Assembly (NCBI RefSeq): GCF_001939115.1
Contig: NZ_MQTZ01000041.1
Span: 250,816 to 314,815, forward strand
DNA: 64,000 nucleotides
Direction of reading: 5' to 3'
DNA from: Leptolyngbya sp. 'hensonii'
GTDB taxonomy: Bacteria; Cyanobacteriota; Cyanobacteriia; GCF-001939115
In this document: positions 8,493 to 19,500 of the stretch, piece by piece
Layout: every line of letters starts with the position of its first letter
Numbering within the stretch: the stretch's first letter is position 1
Made by a program: the position numbers and the translations under genes
Notes under the pieces: generated by a model
Databases searched by the model: none
What the model saw: only the letters and a program-made list of their open reading frames with translations
Told to the model about the DNA's origin: nothing

Positions 8493-8884
8493 AACAGCCG
8501 TTTAAGCACCTTGGGCCAGAGAGGGGAAACCAATAAAATGTTTCAATCGATTGAAGTACGGACAGCCATAGCCAATCGCATTTCACCTGCCAGAGAATCG
8601 CGACCAAGCGGGGGCAATGGCCATAGCTTTCTTCCTGAACCCCCGTATTGTGAGGATTCTAATATTTATACCGAAAGAAATGGAACCGACCCGAAAGAAT
8701 GGAATAATAACCGTGGTTAATTGAATCTTCGGGTTCTACTAACTCCTATCAGTTGTAAATTATTCTGATTGTGAGTAATTTTGCACTCCTTTGATCTGAT
8801 ATAGACTGTATGCCCAGTGAATGGGTACCAGGTGTCATTCTTATCAGATTTTCAACCTTAGATTTAATGTTAGGCGGACTTTCA
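8493..8884. other. Intergenic region with a short direct repeat
   Basis: No gene is supported in this AT-rich gap between divergently oriented genes. Two near copies of a 15-base word (CCGAAAGAAATGGAA at about 8672 and CCGAAAGAATGGAAT at about 8691) are spaced 19 bases apart and could be regulatory sites. The ribosome binding site AGGCGGA (8872-8878) belongs to the next gene. Confidence 0.45.
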
Positions 8885-10276
8885 ATGTCAGGTATAGCGA
8901 TGCGTAAGCGGATAGTAACCCTGGTAGTACTGTTTTTCCTGTTTTTTGGATTGGCCACCTGTACCAATACTCCTAACCCCAATCCCACCTCCAATACTCC
9001 CACCCAACAAGATGGCAAATTTCGAGTCTGGTGGCAGCAAGGTTTTTACCCAGAAGAAGCTGAGGCCATTCGGAAATTGGTGGCTGATTGGGAACGGAAA
9101 AGTGGTCAGAAGGCTGAGCTGACTCTTTTCAGTGATAAAGACATTGTCAGAGAGACAGAGAATGCGATCGCAACCGGCCAAACTCCTGATTTGATGTTTA
9201 ATCCGGCTGTGGATCTGACCCTGATTCCCCGTCTGGCTTGGGATAACAAGCTGGCTGATGTTTCTGATGTGATTGAGCCAATCAAGAGCTTCTATACCCC
9301 AGAAGGCTTGGCTACCGTCAATTATAAGAACAAAAGCCAGAACAAACGGAGCTATTATGCCGTTCCGATCGGCCTGCAATCTTCCCACATTCACTACTGG
9401 CGTCCGATGTTGAAGGAAGCTGGCTCAGATGAAAAGGTGCCCGAGGGCTGGGATAGCTTCTGGAAGTACTGGGAAACGGCCCAGGATAAGTTGCGTGCCA
9501 AGGGTCAGAAAGATATCTATGGTCTTGGTCTGCCCATGTCCAGGGCCGCCAATGATACCTTTTACATTTTTGGTCAATTTCTAGAAGCTTATGAGGTTCA
9601 ACTGCTGGATGCGCAAGGCCAGCTTCAGTTGGATAAGCCAGAAGTCAAGCAGGGTATTACTGAGGCCCTGAAGAAATACACCAGCTTTTACCAGAGCAAG
9701 CACGTCCCACCGGAAGCAATAGATTGGAACAACGCGGATAATAACGTCACGTTTCTCAGTCGTAGCACTGTGATGACGATCAACCCGTCTCTCTCCATTC
9801 CTGGTTCCCAGAGACAGGATCAGCAAACTTACCAGACGGACATGGCGACGATCGAGTGGCCGAATAAGCCGAATGATAAACCCATGACTTATCTGGCCGG
9901 GATCAAGCAAATTGTGATCTTTGAAAACTCAGTGCACAAGAAAGAAGCCAAGGATCTGTTGGCTTATCTGGTCCAACCAGAAAACCTGGCCGCCTTCCTG
10001 AAAGATTCCCAGGGCCGCTTCTTCCCAATTATGCCGAAATTACTGGAAGACCCCTTCTGGGCAAATGCGAAAGATCCTCATATTTCCAGTGCGGTGAGGC
10101 AATATCGCTTCTGGCGGCCTTATCAGCAGGCTCTGAACCCTGCCTACACGGAGGTTCAGGCTCAGAATATCTGGGGATCTGCCATTCTGGATGTGGTGAA
10201 GAATGGTCTTTCAGTTGAGCAGGCAACCGACAAAGCGATCGCCAAGATTAAAACAATCTTTAGCGAATGGACGTAA
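8885..10276 (+). CDS. Sugar ABC transporter substrate-binding lipoprotein
   Basis: A 463-aa protein from ATG 8885, chosen because AGGCGGA lies six bases upstream; ATG 8900 is an alternative. The N-terminus has MRKR, a hydrophobic stretch and an LATC lipobox, followed by an Asn/Pro/Thr-rich linker, so it should be anchored outside the membrane. The rest is a CUT1-type extracellular solute-binding fold: FRVWWQQGFYPEEAEAIRKL, PDLMFNPA, YYAVPIGLQSSHIHYWRPML, PEGWDSFWKYW, and the C-terminal KKEAKDLLAYLVQPENLAAFL. It binds a sugar or oligosaccharide for import. No permease or ATPase is adjacent; two CUT1 permeases lie more than 30 kb away (41.5-44.1 kb). The link between them is inference. Confidence 0.85.
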   Translation: MSGIAMRKRIVTLVVLFFLFFGLATCTNTPNPNPTSNTPTQQDGKFRVWWQQGFYPEEAEAIRKLVADWERKSGQKAELTLFSDKDIVRETENAIATGQTPDLMFNPAVDLTLIPRLAWDNKLADVSDVIEPIKSFYTPEGLATVNYKNKSQNKRSYYAVPIGLQSSHIHYWRPMLKEAGSDEKVPEGWDSFWKYWETAQDKLRAKGQKDIYGLGLPMSRAANDTFYIFGQFLEAYEVQLLDAQGQLQLDKPEVKQGITEALKKYTSFYQSKHVPPEAIDWNNADNNVTFLSRSTVMTINPSLSIPGSQRQDQQTYQTDMATIEWPNKPNDKPMTYLAGIKQIVIFENSVHKKEAKDLLAYLVQPENLAAFLKDSQGRFFPIMPKLLEDPFWANAKDPHISSAVRQYRFWRPYQQALNPAYTEVQAQNIWGSAILDVVKNGLSVEQATDKAIAKIKTIFSEWT

Positions 10277-10482
10277 GGAGGATGGAGAGCTTTACAGCCT
10301 CTCCATAGGGATAGGGTTATTCTGTTGAAACAGGGTTGAGTCAAGTTATCAAAACTCAGCCCTGAATCCTGTATCTGATTATCCCTGATCCTATTTTCAA
10401 ACTGTTGTAGGGTGTAAGGGACTTTGCTCTCAGCAATGGAATGCCGTTCGGTAACGCTAAAGCGGCAGATTAAGGGGTAGAT
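10277..10482. other. Intergenic hairpins after the sugar-binding protein gene
   Basis: GGAGAG-CTTTACAG-CCTCTCC at about 10282-10304 and a longer imperfect hairpin (CAGGGTTGAGT ... ACTCAGCCCTG) at about 10331-10368 follow the stop codon. Neither has a clear T tract, so termination is possible but unproven. The rest of the gap leads into the kinase gene at 10483 without a recognised promoter. Confidence 0.4.
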
Positions 10483-13400
10483 ATGAACTTTCTTAAGAAA
10501 AGCCTGCTGTCTAAGCTGGTTGGCTATTTCTTTCTGCTATCAGCTTTCACAGTCAGCATCCTCGCCTGGACGGTTAACGATCGGGCTAGGGATTCTCTGA
10601 AACAATCGGTGTTCGATCGCTTGACGGTGGCTACTTCCTTGAAAGAGTACCAGCTCAATCAGTGGATTGACGACCAGCGTCGAGATGTGGTGTTGATCAG
10701 TCAATTGCCAGAGATTCAGCGCGAGGTCGAAGTCCTGCTGAAGCAGAAGCCTGGGGATGAGGCTTACAAAACCTCCTACGAAATCATCAAAGAATATTTG
10801 ACCAATATCGCCGGGATCAAACCCCAAATTGATGACATTTCGATCCTGACCAACGGTGGCATCGTCGTCTTCTCAACGGATACCAAGCGCGTGGGTAAGT
10901 ACCAGCCGCTGGGGAACACCACCACTTACTTCAATCCTGAGAAAGATTTTGTCGTCAAACCGAATTTTTATACCTCGGTGATTACGGGTAAGCCAATGAT
11001 GACCTTTGCGACCCCGATTACAAGCAAGGAACGGGGGCGGGTAGCAGTCGTGGCGGTTGACCTGAACCTGGATGGCATTGATGCCATTATTCGAGAAAAA
11101 ACGGGTCTGGGGAAAACCGGTGAAACCTATCTGGTCGGCAGTCTGGAACGGAAAAACACCTTTATTTCCGGGGAAAAATATGGACAGAAAGTCTTTGTTG
11201 ATGGCATTTCCAGCATCGGGATTGACTCTGCGATGAATGCCAGGGATGGCAGTGGTCTTTACAAGAACTATGCCAAAGTCCCTGTGATTGGGGTTTATGT
11301 CTGGTTGGAGAATCAGAACCTAGCACTGCTGGCTGAGATGAATCAGAGTGAAGCCTTTGCGCCAGCCCGCCAGTTAGCTCGGGATATTCTGCTGCTCGGG
11401 TTAAGCTCAGCAACCCTGCTGCTGGTGGCAGTGTACTTGATGTCTCGCCGGATCACCCAACCCGTGCTGGCAATTACCAATGCGGCGATCGAAGTGGCCA
11501 ATGGCAATTTAATGTCCACCGCCCCGGTTATGACCCAGGATGAAATTGGCATTCTGGCCCAGGCGTTCAATAAGATGACCAGCCAGTTGAAGCTATCGAA
11601 TGCCCAGGTATCGGAGTATTCTCGCACGCTGGAGCACCAAGTCGAAGAACGCACGGCGGAGCTGGCCAGGGCCATGAGCGAAACCCAGGCAGCTCTGGCC
11701 TATGTGGGGGCTGTGATTGATAATCTGGCTGATGCACTTCTGGTGACCGATCCGAATGGGCGAATTAATCAAGCCAATCCTGCTCTGGAAGTTATTTATG
11801 GTCTCAAAGAGTCGGTCTTACTAGGGCAAGGTGTGCAGCAACTCCTGGGTGAAGAGGCCAGAACCCTGATCGAAGAAACCAAACAGAATCCAGGAGAGGC
11901 TAAGACTAAGGAATTTAAGTTACCTGGAAACCGTATTGGTAAAGCCGTAGCCACCGCGATCTTTAAAGTGGGGCCAGCGGAAGCAGGAGAAAATCTTTAT
12001 ACCGGCACCGTGATCCTGATTCGGGATATTACCCGTGAGAAGGAAGTCGATCAGATGAAGACAGACTTCATTTCGACCGTGTCTCATGAGTTGCGAACCC
12101 CCCTGACTTCAGTCCTGGGGTTTGCCAAGTTAATCCAGAAGAAGTTGGAAGAAAATATCTTCCCGGTCATTCAGACCGATGACAAAAAAGTCCAACGGGC
12201 CATGCGTCAGGTTGGGGAAAACATTGACATCATCGTGTCAGAGGGGCAGCGACTAACGACCCTGATCAATGATGTGCTGGATGTGGCCAAGATGGAGGCC
12301 GGTAAACTCGATTGGAAGATGGAACCGCTCCGAATTACCGAGATCCTCGATCGAGCCCTTGCCTCCACCTCGGCCCTGTTTGAACAGAAGGGGCTGCAAC
12401 TTGTTCGGGAGGTTGATCCAGAACTGCCTGAATTTTTGGGCGATCGCGATCGGCTGATCCAGGTTGTCATTAATCTGATTTCTAATGCTGTGAAGTTTAC
12501 GGACCAGGGGGCAGTCACCTGTAAAGCCTACAGGGCGGAGCGAGAAATTGTGGTCAGCGTGATTGACACTGGCATGGGAATCGCTGAAGTGGATCAACCC
12601 AAGGTGTTTGAGAAATTTAAGCAGGTGGGGGATACCCTGACTGATAAACCGAAAGGAACTGGCCTGGGTCTGCCAATCTGTAAGGAGATCCTGGAACACC
12701 ACGGCGGCAGAATCTGGGTCGAGAGTAAGCTGGGCCAGGGGAGTATCTTTTCTTTTGCCCTGCCGTTTATTTCATCCGATGCTATCTCTGAGATCAAAAC
12801 GGTCGATATCGATAAGCTGGTTCAGGAGCTACGGGACCAGGCAACTTCGACACAGTTGACTCAGAATGTAGGTCAAAAGACAGTCCTGGTTGTGGATGAT
12901 GACATCAGTATTCGCGTGCTGTTGAGACAGCAACTGGAAACGGTAGGCTATCGGGTCCGCGAAGCGGAAGGGGGGATGGAAGCTATCAGTCAGGCGAAGA
13001 AAGATCCCCCGCACCTGATCATCCTGGATGTGATGATGCCCAAGATCAACGGCTTTGATGTGGCAGCGGTGATGAAGAATGATCCACTCACCATGGACAT
13101 TCCCATCATCATCTACTCTGGAATTGAAGATCAAAATCGAGCCTATCGGATTGGGGTGGATCTCTACCTGACCAAATCCGGGGAGTCGGAGGAACTGCTA
13201 AAGCAGGTTGATCTGCTGATTACTCAAGGCACGTCTAAGAAAAAAGTGTTCATTGTGGATGAGGATGTCTCTACGATGAGAACCCTGGCTGAGGCTCTGG
13301 AGGCCAGAGGCTATAGTGTCGTTGAAATTATGACGGGCGAGGAGTTTAAGGAGCGGGTTCAGACATTGCAGCCGGATATGATCATTGCGGATGCTGATTT

Positions 13401-13593
13401 CTGGACCCAGTCAGAAATTGTCCGATCGCTTCAGTACGAAAAGGGAATGCAAAATATTTCCCTGTTGCTGTTACGGAGCAAAGCAGACGAAACGATGATG
13501 ATCAATTCTGGCAATGGCAATTCTGCTGGCTCTGAAATTCCCTCTGATAGCAGCTCTGAGGCCGACCCCAACAATAGCTCAGTCTCTTCCTGA
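10483..13593 (+). CDS. Membrane hybrid histidine kinase (dCache-HAMP-PAS-HisKA-HATPase-REC-REC)
   Basis: A 1036-aa protein. A helix at about 10-30 and a second at about 300-322 bracket a periplasmic sensor of the double-Cache type. HAMP follows (RRITQPVLAIT...DEIGILAQAF), then a coiled coil and PAS (about 405-520, IDNLADALLVTDPNGRI). HisKA carries a canonical H-box (TDFISTVSHELRTPLTS). The ATPase has NLISNAVKF, DTGMGI and GTGLGLPICKEI. The first receiver has DDD, ILDVMMPKINGFD and a Lys (LYLTKSG). The second is shortened: it keeps an acidic pocket and IIADAD but lacks the Thr-Lys end and finishes in a Ser/Asn-rich tail. It should sense an external ligand. Its stop codon is two bases from that of the VgrG-like spike gene, which converges on it; whether it controls that operon is inference. 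Confidence 0.9.
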   Translation: MNFLKKSLLSKLVGYFFLLSAFTVSILAWTVNDRARDSLKQSVFDRLTVATSLKEYQLNQWIDDQRRDVVLISQLPEIQREVEVLLKQKPGDEAYKTSYEIIKEYLTNIAGIKPQIDDISILTNGGIVVFSTDTKRVGKYQPLGNTTTYFNPEKDFVVKPNFYTSVITGKPMMTFATPITSKERGRVAVVAVDLNLDGIDAIIREKTGLGKTGETYLVGSLERKNTFISGEKYGQKVFVDGISSIGIDSAMNARDGSGLYKNYAKVPVIGVYVWLENQNLALLAEMNQSEAFAPARQLARDILLLGLSSATLLLVAVYLMSRRITQPVLAITNAAIEVANGNLMSTAPVMTQDEIGILAQAFNKMTSQLKLSNAQVSEYSRTLEHQVEERTAELARAMSETQAALAYVGAVIDNLADALLVTDPNGRINQANPALEVIYGLKESVLLGQGVQQLLGEEARTLIEETKQNPGEAKTKEFKLPGNRIGKAVATAIFKVGPAEAGENLYTGTVILIRDITREKEVDQMKTDFISTVSHELRTPLTSVLGFAKLIQKKLEENIFPVIQTDDKKVQRAMRQVGENIDIIVSEGQRLTTLINDVLDVAKMEAGKLDWKMEPLRITEILDRALASTSALFEQKGLQLVREVDPELPEFLGDRDRLIQVVINLISNAVKFTDQGAVTCKAYRAEREIVVSVIDTGMGIAEVDQPKVFEKFKQVGDTLTDKPKGTGLGLPICKEILEHHGGRIWVESKLGQGSIFSFALPFISSDAISEIKTVDIDKLVQELRDQATSTQLTQNVGQKTVLVVDDDISIRVLLRQQLETVGYRVREAEGGMEAISQAKKDPPHLIILDVMMPKINGFDVAAVMKNDPLTMDIPIIIYSGIEDQNRAYRIGVDLYLTKSGESEELLKQVDLLITQGTSKKKVFIVDEDVSTMRTLAEALEARGYSVVEIMTGEEFKERVQTLQPDMIIADADFWTQSEIVRSLQYEKGMQNISLLLLRSKADETMMINSGNGNSAGSEIPSDSSSEADPNNSSVSS

Positions 13594-13595
13594 GA

Positions 13596-16025
13596 TCAAA
13601 ATCGGGAAATCCCATCCTTCACAAAGGACCCATTCAGGGTGAGTCCTCCGTTGATGGTGACATTGCCGTTGAGGACGATCGTGGGGGCCGAAATGGTCAC
13701 GACAGAGGCAGTGAGGGTGATTGCGATTGGGGACAGGATATTGACTAGGGCGGCACCGGTCAGGTTCAGCATCCCTGGTGTGGGGAGGGTGATACTGAGG
13801 GAATCCGGTACTGCACTGATACTGATGCCAGGGGAAGTAAGATAGGCCTGCTGGGGTAACACCCTGGCAGAGGAGCCCGTGCCAGCGACCAGGGTCACCC
13901 CTCCCAGGGAAAGCTGATTAATATAGCCCCCGGTCAGTTCAATGCTGCTCAAAAAGTTGGCGACCTTTGCGGTCAGCATCTGAGCGGCTGTTCCGGGAAC
14001 CTGGGACGCCTGCGCCCCCAGGGCTGCGAAGGCACCGGCAGAAAACAGGGTTCCCAGAATCGGGGGACTCCCGGCATTGATCACCACATTGCCGCTGGTA
14101 TTCAGGTTGATCTGGGGTTGCAGGGATAGGGCGGTGGGCACATCCACCAGGCTGATACTCTGGCGGGCGGCTGTTTGTAAACTGATGCCCGATTCCGAAC
14201 CTGCATCATTCAGTTTCAGTCCATGCTGACGAGAGGTTTTGAGTTGAATACAACTCACCTGAGCCCGATCAAGGTCGCACAGATCCAGGGTATGCCCTCC
14301 CGCAGTCCACAAATGGTTGCCCTTGAATCCCAGTAGGGGGGCAAGGCCAAACAGGGACGTTGCTGATCCACTTGCCTGACCGGTTTCAGATAAGGCAGCC
14401 GTGGTTGATGCATCCTGCTCGGCAAATTGGAGTTGATGCCCCACTCGGGTTTTGAAGGTTCGCAGGCGCACCGTGCCCATGTCAGAACCTGATGAAACGA
14501 CGGAATTAATCGTATTGGGGGCAGAGGCGAAGCTCTCTGGCGGTTTATCAATGCCATTCCAGACCCCACCCAGGATGTAGGGTCGATGAATGTCGCCATG
14601 TTCGAATGCCACCAGAACTTCATCTCCAATTTCCGGCAGACAGTCAAACCCCCGACTGGCCCCAGCCCCCACCGCCACCATTCTGGCCCAATAACTGTTG
14701 TGCTCTTCCGATAGGGTAGGAAATTTGACCCGCACCCGTCCCCAGCCGTTGGGGTCCCGATTTTCGGTGACGATGCCCACCAGGAAGGTCTGGCCGGGTC
14801 GCAGGGGATGGCGAGGGGCGATCGTACTCAACAGATCCCCACTCCGCAGCCCCCGCACACTGAATTCTGTCGTGTAGATATTGTTGTCGTACAGATGTCG
14901 GGTTTCAGTGACATAATACTGACCCGTGTATTTGCCCATATCTGTGAGCTTGACGACCCGTCCAGCCCGAATCTCCGGATTGCCTTCCGCCCGCGCATCG
15001 GCATAGATGAATTCCCCACCCAGCTCATCATAGAGGGCCTGGGCAATCATTTCGGCTTCTTCAATCCCAAACACGGGTTGATCCACCACCACCATACGGG
15101 GACTGGCCGGTTTGCCGTTAAAGATACTGGCCGTCTCATTGCCGTCACCCTGATCGGTGCTGGTCAGGACCTGGGCACTGCTCTTAATGGAAACGATCGG
15201 CTGTTTGCGGCTATAGTCCCAACTGCGAACCTCAACGGCACTGACCTGTTCCGCACTACTGGCCCGGACCCGAAAACCCAGGAGTGTGTCCTGCCAGACC
15301 AGGGTGAGGGTTGTCTCGGCAGTGGGCTTGCGAAAGTAGAGCTTGCTGTTTTCAACAAAGAGTTCGAAGCCGTGGCGGGCGGCACGCTCCCGCAGGAACT
15401 CCATGTTGGTCTGATTTTCCTGGAAGACATAGCCATTCACGCCACTGATGTCGTTATAGCCATAGGGACCCTCAGTGGCCTCGATCGTCCCGGCTTGAAT
15501 CCCGACCTCTCGCACAATCCGCGTCACAATATCGCTGTCGGTCATGTTCTGAAAGGAACGATTGTAGCGGCCCCGGTGTAAGCGATGGGAGATATCGTAG
15601 CCCCGGATGACGATCGGGGCCTGGGATTGCAGGCTGAAGTGGGCCTCGATCGCCGTCACTTCCCCTTCAATGACATAGGTGTAGGTGCGCTGGGTTTGAG
15701 TCGAAAACTGGTCAGTTTCAATATCGTAGGTGGATTCTACTGTCTGACCGGTTGAGTAATTCTCGTCCTGGGTGGTACGGGAGGCGAAGCCGATCCGGAT
15801 GCCGCTGCCAAACTGAAACAGGGAATCGTAGCGCCAGGGTTCATCATCCTCGTTAACTGGCATGTAGGAATTGCCAATCACAAGGGTGAACATGGCGGGC
15901 AGGTGGAGACTTTCTTCAACAGTGAGTTGCAGGATATCTCCCAGAAGTTCTTCTGAAGCGGCGGTCCAGTTGTCGCCCCCCACTTCTCCAAACTCAATCA
16001 TGAAATCAGCAATGTAACTGGGCAT
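13596..16025 (-). CDS. VgrG-like spike/baseplate protein of a contractile-injection-type system
   Basis: An 809-aa protein. The N-terminal 340 residues resemble the gp27/Afp8-type hub (IADFMIEFGEV at the start, MEFLRERAARHGFELFVENSKLYFR in part). Residues about 415-490 form the gp5-type OB fold, with GIVTENRDPNGWGRVRVKFP, YWARMV and GDEVLVAFEHGDIHRPYILG (split here), a strong signature of VgrG and phage baseplate spikes. The C-terminal 180 residues are short beta repeats rich in Thr/Asn/Gly (LNLTGAALVNI, VTISAPTIVLNGNVTINGG), a likely needle. There is no extra effector domain at the C-terminus. It is the last gene of a six-gene minus-strand operon. Mode of assembly and target are inferred from family knowledge. 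Confidence 0.88.
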   Translation of the reverse strand: MPSYIADFMIEFGEVGGDNWTAASEELLGDILQLTVEESLHLPAMFTLVIGNSYMPVNEDDEPWRYDSLFQFGSGIRIGFASRTTQDENYSTGQTVESTYDIETDQFSTQTQRTYTYVIEGEVTAIEAHFSLQSQAPIVIRGYDISHRLHRGRYNRSFQNMTDSDIVTRIVREVGIQAGTIEATEGPYGYNDISGVNGYVFQENQTNMEFLRERAARHGFELFVENSKLYFRKPTAETTLTLVWQDTLLGFRVRASSAEQVSAVEVRSWDYSRKQPIVSIKSSAQVLTSTDQGDGNETASIFNGKPASPRMVVVDQPVFGIEEAEMIAQALYDELGGEFIYADARAEGNPEIRAGRVVKLTDMGKYTGQYYVTETRHLYDNNIYTTEFSVRGLRSGDLLSTIAPRHPLRPGQTFLVGIVTENRDPNGWGRVRVKFPTLSEEHNSYWARMVAVGAGASRGFDCLPEIGDEVLVAFEHGDIHRPYILGGVWNGIDKPPESFASAPNTINSVVSSGSDMGTVRLRTFKTRVGHQLQFAEQDASTTAALSETGQASGSATSLFGLAPLLGFKGNHLWTAGGHTLDLCDLDRAQVSCIQLKTSRQHGLKLNDAGSESGISLQTAARQSISLVDVPTALSLQPQINLNTSGNVVINAGSPPILGTLFSAGAFAALGAQASQVPGTAAQMLTAKVANFLSSIELTGGYINQLSLGGVTLVAGTGSSARVLPQQAYLTSPGISISAVPDSLSITLPTPGMLNLTGAALVNILSPIAITLTASVVTISAPTIVLNGNVTINGGLTLNGSFVKDGISRF

Positions 16026-16049
16026 GGTAATTGGTGCTACGACGAAGCC

Positions 16050-16565
16050 TTAATTCTGTTTCGGTGCGCCGATACTTTGATCCTCTAGCTGTTGCAATTT
16101 CAGACTAACCTTGGCCCGCACGGGGGTGCCACTGGGTAAAAACAGGGTCAGTTGATAGCTGACGGATTCAATAAAGCAACGTCTCAAATACCGCTGTCGA
16201 TCGCCCCAGACAAAGCTGTAGAGGGGGGGGCGGCGCACCCGGGCATACCAATCATAGGCATTGAAATCCAGGCCAGCCACAATTTTGTTAATGTAGACTT
16301 CCATCACGCTCTGACCGGTTTCAAAGGTGTCATAGATAATGTTGTCGATGCTAATTTTGATCGGGTTGGGACCGGCGAAGCTCACTTTTTTCAGCAGACT
16401 GGCTGTGCGCGTATTCCCTTCCACATTATTGTTGACTTCCACGCTCCGTTCAAAATTCAACTGACTGGGGTTGAACTGAAATTCGATCGGTTGAACGGTG
16501 GGGCGCTCCCCTATGGCAGGGACGAGTCTGGCTTTGACAAGGGTTGTGGCTGGGCTGTAGACCAT
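16050..16565 (-). CDS. CIS tube/baseplate adaptor protein (Afp7-like N-terminal domain)
   Basis: A 171-aa protein carrying PIEFQFNPSQLNFERSVEV, KKVSFAGPNPIKISIDNIIYDT and SFVWGDRQRYLRRCFIESVSYQLTLFLPSG in order (motifs split). This is the pattern of the contractile-injection-system tube protein N-terminal domain found in Afp7-like proteins, which connect the inner tube to the VgrG hub. The LysM domain that often follows is absent: the protein stops shortly after RAKVSLKLQQLED. It sits 24 bases upstream of the spike gene in the same operon. Confidence 0.82.
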   Translation of the reverse strand: MVYSPATTLVKARLVPAIGERPTVQPIEFQFNPSQLNFERSVEVNNNVEGNTRTASLLKKVSFAGPNPIKISIDNIIYDTFETGQSVMEVYINKIVAGLDFNAYDWYARVRRPPLYSFVWGDRQRYLRRCFIESVSYQLTLFLPSGTPVRAKVSLKLQQLEDQSIGAPKQN

Positions 16566-16596
16566 AGTTTGTTCTCCTACGGGATCAAACGAAAGG

Positions 16597-19500
16597 TTAT
16601 CGATTCAAACGGTCTGAACGGTACAATCGCCCGTGGCGCTCTCGCTCCACTTCCAGGCGTTGTCGGAGCAATCCATAAATTTCACGGGCCAGAAACTCCA
16701 GATTTGCGACATCTTCCGTGCGCTGTTCCGGGGACAGCGCTTCAGTAATAGCCTGAGAAACAACGGTTGTCACCGTGGCATCGGCTGCAGCTATGCTGGT
16801 TGGGCTTTGATTTCCCAAGGCATCTTTGTACTTGATGATGTCCGAGTATTGTGCATCTCCCGGTTGATTGGCATCTGCAGCCAGACCGACCATGGGGTCT
16901 GCTTTCTGGATGGGGGTCAGCTCAAAGGGGAAGCCGCCATCCCCGATCGGTTGCACATCTGGAGCCCGGATCGTCAAATCAAAGTCTGACTCAGACTGAT
17001 GGTCTTCTCGATAACGCTGGACGACGGGCAGACTGGCTGGAGCAGGCGCAGACCCTGACTCTCCTCCCCTGGGTGATCCGGGTGCCTCGGCTGCACTGGC
17101 CCCCAACAGTTCCTCAATACTGGACCAGGAATCCGGGATCTCACCTCCGAGTCCACCTGCAAACTTCGCACCAGAGAACTGGCTGGGCAGCAGGCTAGGG
17201 ATGGGGGTGACGGATTTGGCCTGCACGATCGGCAGGGAGCCTGGGGCAGGAGGCTCTCCCTGAGCGTCTAGTTCAGGGCTGGTCTGGGGCCAGGACTCAC
17301 CGACAGCTTCTCCGATCGGAGTCCCCTCCATGGGTTCCAGACCATCCTGGAGGGAAAAAGAGTCGGCACTCTGCTTGGTCTGAGCAGTTCCTTCTCCCAG
17401 GGGATGCTGATGGCCCAGATTTTGCAGCACGGTGGGTAATTCGGGCAGGGGGGCTCCGGCGGCGAGGAGTTGGGCCACAGTGCGATCGGTCCCGGAGGCT
17501 GGCTCGGATGGGGCTGTCTCTAAGCTCCCAGAGGCAACAGGAGAGGCAGGAACCCGTTGAATCCTGGGAGTTTCTACTGGTGTCCTCGGTTCAGCTTGGT
17601 CAGCAGCAGGAGTTCTGACTTCTGTAAATCGCTGGATTCCAGCTCCTTCGCTGACTGGAGAGTGTGGGACATCCCGTGAATCGGATGCTGTCCCAGTCTC
17701 GGCAGGGGTGTCTGCTGATCCAGCCTGTCGGTCCGATCGATCTGCTGCCAATGCCTGGATCGCTGCTGGCTCAGCCCCTGGCATTGATTCACGTCCTACC
17801 GTTGATTGAGTGACGGTGGCAGGGTCGTTCTGCTGTTCCGTTGGGAGTTCCGCAAAGTGCTGAATAGCTGTTGAGCCAGGCTCTGACGCAGTGGTAGAAC
17901 TTGCTGGGGGTTCGGTAGCAGTGGCAGGGATTTCTGCCAAGGGTTGAATGACTTCTGGTTTAGCGCCTGGGATACTGACGGGACTTTCCCTCGCATCAGG
18001 AGTAGTGGGAGCAGGGCTGCCTGGGAGATGGGCAGGGCTTACGGCGAATGGCTGGATAGCACCGGGTTCAGGCCCTCCAGATTCAGACCCTCCAGATTCA
18101 GCGGCAGTTACCGTTTGCCCCTGTGGGACTACTGGACTTTCTGAGAATGACTGAATAACTGCTGGCTCAGCTTCTGATGGGACTGCAGGACTTTCCGTCG
18201 AATCAAGGGTAGTGGGGGCAGGGCTTGTGGCGAATGACTGGCTAGCACCGGGTTCAGACGCTCCAGATGCAGTGGTGGTTGCCGTTTGGTCTTCCAGGGT
18301 GGGTGGACTGGCTGCGAGGCGCTGAATGCCTGCTGGTCCAGCTCCAGGGCTTGCGGTTGATTCAGGCACAGTTGCGGATCCATCTTGAAGATCGGCAGGA
18401 CTTGCCGTGAATGACGGAATGGCTACCGATTCCGTCTCTGGGGTAGTTGTAGGGACTTCCGCCGCTGCAGCCATGGTAGCTGTTTGGTCTTCCAGGGTGG
18501 GTGGACTGGCTGCAAGGCGCTGAATGGCTGCTGGTTGAGACCCTCCAGATTCAGATCCATCTCCAGATTCAGCAGCAGTTGCGGCTGGTGCATCTGGCCG
18601 GTTGGCTGAGACTGCGGCAAACCGCTGAATGCCTGGAACATCCCCCAGAGGAGGTTCTGTTGAACTCCAGGCACGTTCACCTGCAGGCTCATCTGCTGGG
18701 TCACCCGATCGCCCGGAGTCAGGTCGATCGGGTGTGATCTCTGCGGCCAACCGCTGTATACCTGGCCTTACTGGAGCAGGAGTTCCATCGGGGGGAGGGA
18801 AGGTTGTTTCTGGATCGGGTTGAATCCCTGCAGTCTCAAGGCCTGTGAGGGTAACCGGCCCATCCGCTGCTGGCCGATCGCCCTCGTCTGCCTGGGGTTG
18901 AACCGCAGTTGGGTCAGCCGATGCCATCAATGGGGACTGATCGGGAGAGGGGAGAGATTCTGCCCCAGCCAAGCGCTGAATCCCTGACTCGGCATTGGCA
19001 GAAGGAGAACTGGTCCGGTCTGGAGCGTTGTCTGTTGTTTCGACATCGGGAAATGGAAGGGGAGCTGGCTCAGTTGGTGGAACCGTTGCAGAATCAGCGG
19101 AAAATTCAATCCCCCTATCCTCTGGCGATCTTTGGATCCCGATCGTCTCTGTGAATCCAGTAGAACTGGCCAGGTCAGGGGCAGCGGATGCTTTATCCCA
19201 TGATTGAACCTGGGATGGCTCAGAAATAGGGGTGGACTCAGGGGCTTCTCCAGAATCAGAACTGGCCGGTGCTGAAAATCGTTGGACAATAGAGGGGTCG
19301 GAAGCCACAGCCGCTTCGAACGAGCTCCCAGTCTCATCTGTTGCCGCTTCGAATCGTTGCAGGGCTGCATCAACTGAAGACTCTACAGGGCTATCAGCAG
19401 GTTCTGGAATAGCATCTGCTGGTGCTGCCACTTGTTGTACTGGAGCATCAATCGGCAGATTTGTGGTGTCTGCTGGGAGTAGGGCGGCATCCGTGGAGGA

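Noticed and set aside
14808-15581. A 257-codon plus-strand open frame opposite the VgrG-like gene
   Set aside because: The minus-strand reading shows clear gp27/gp5 motifs; the opposite frame is a shadow.
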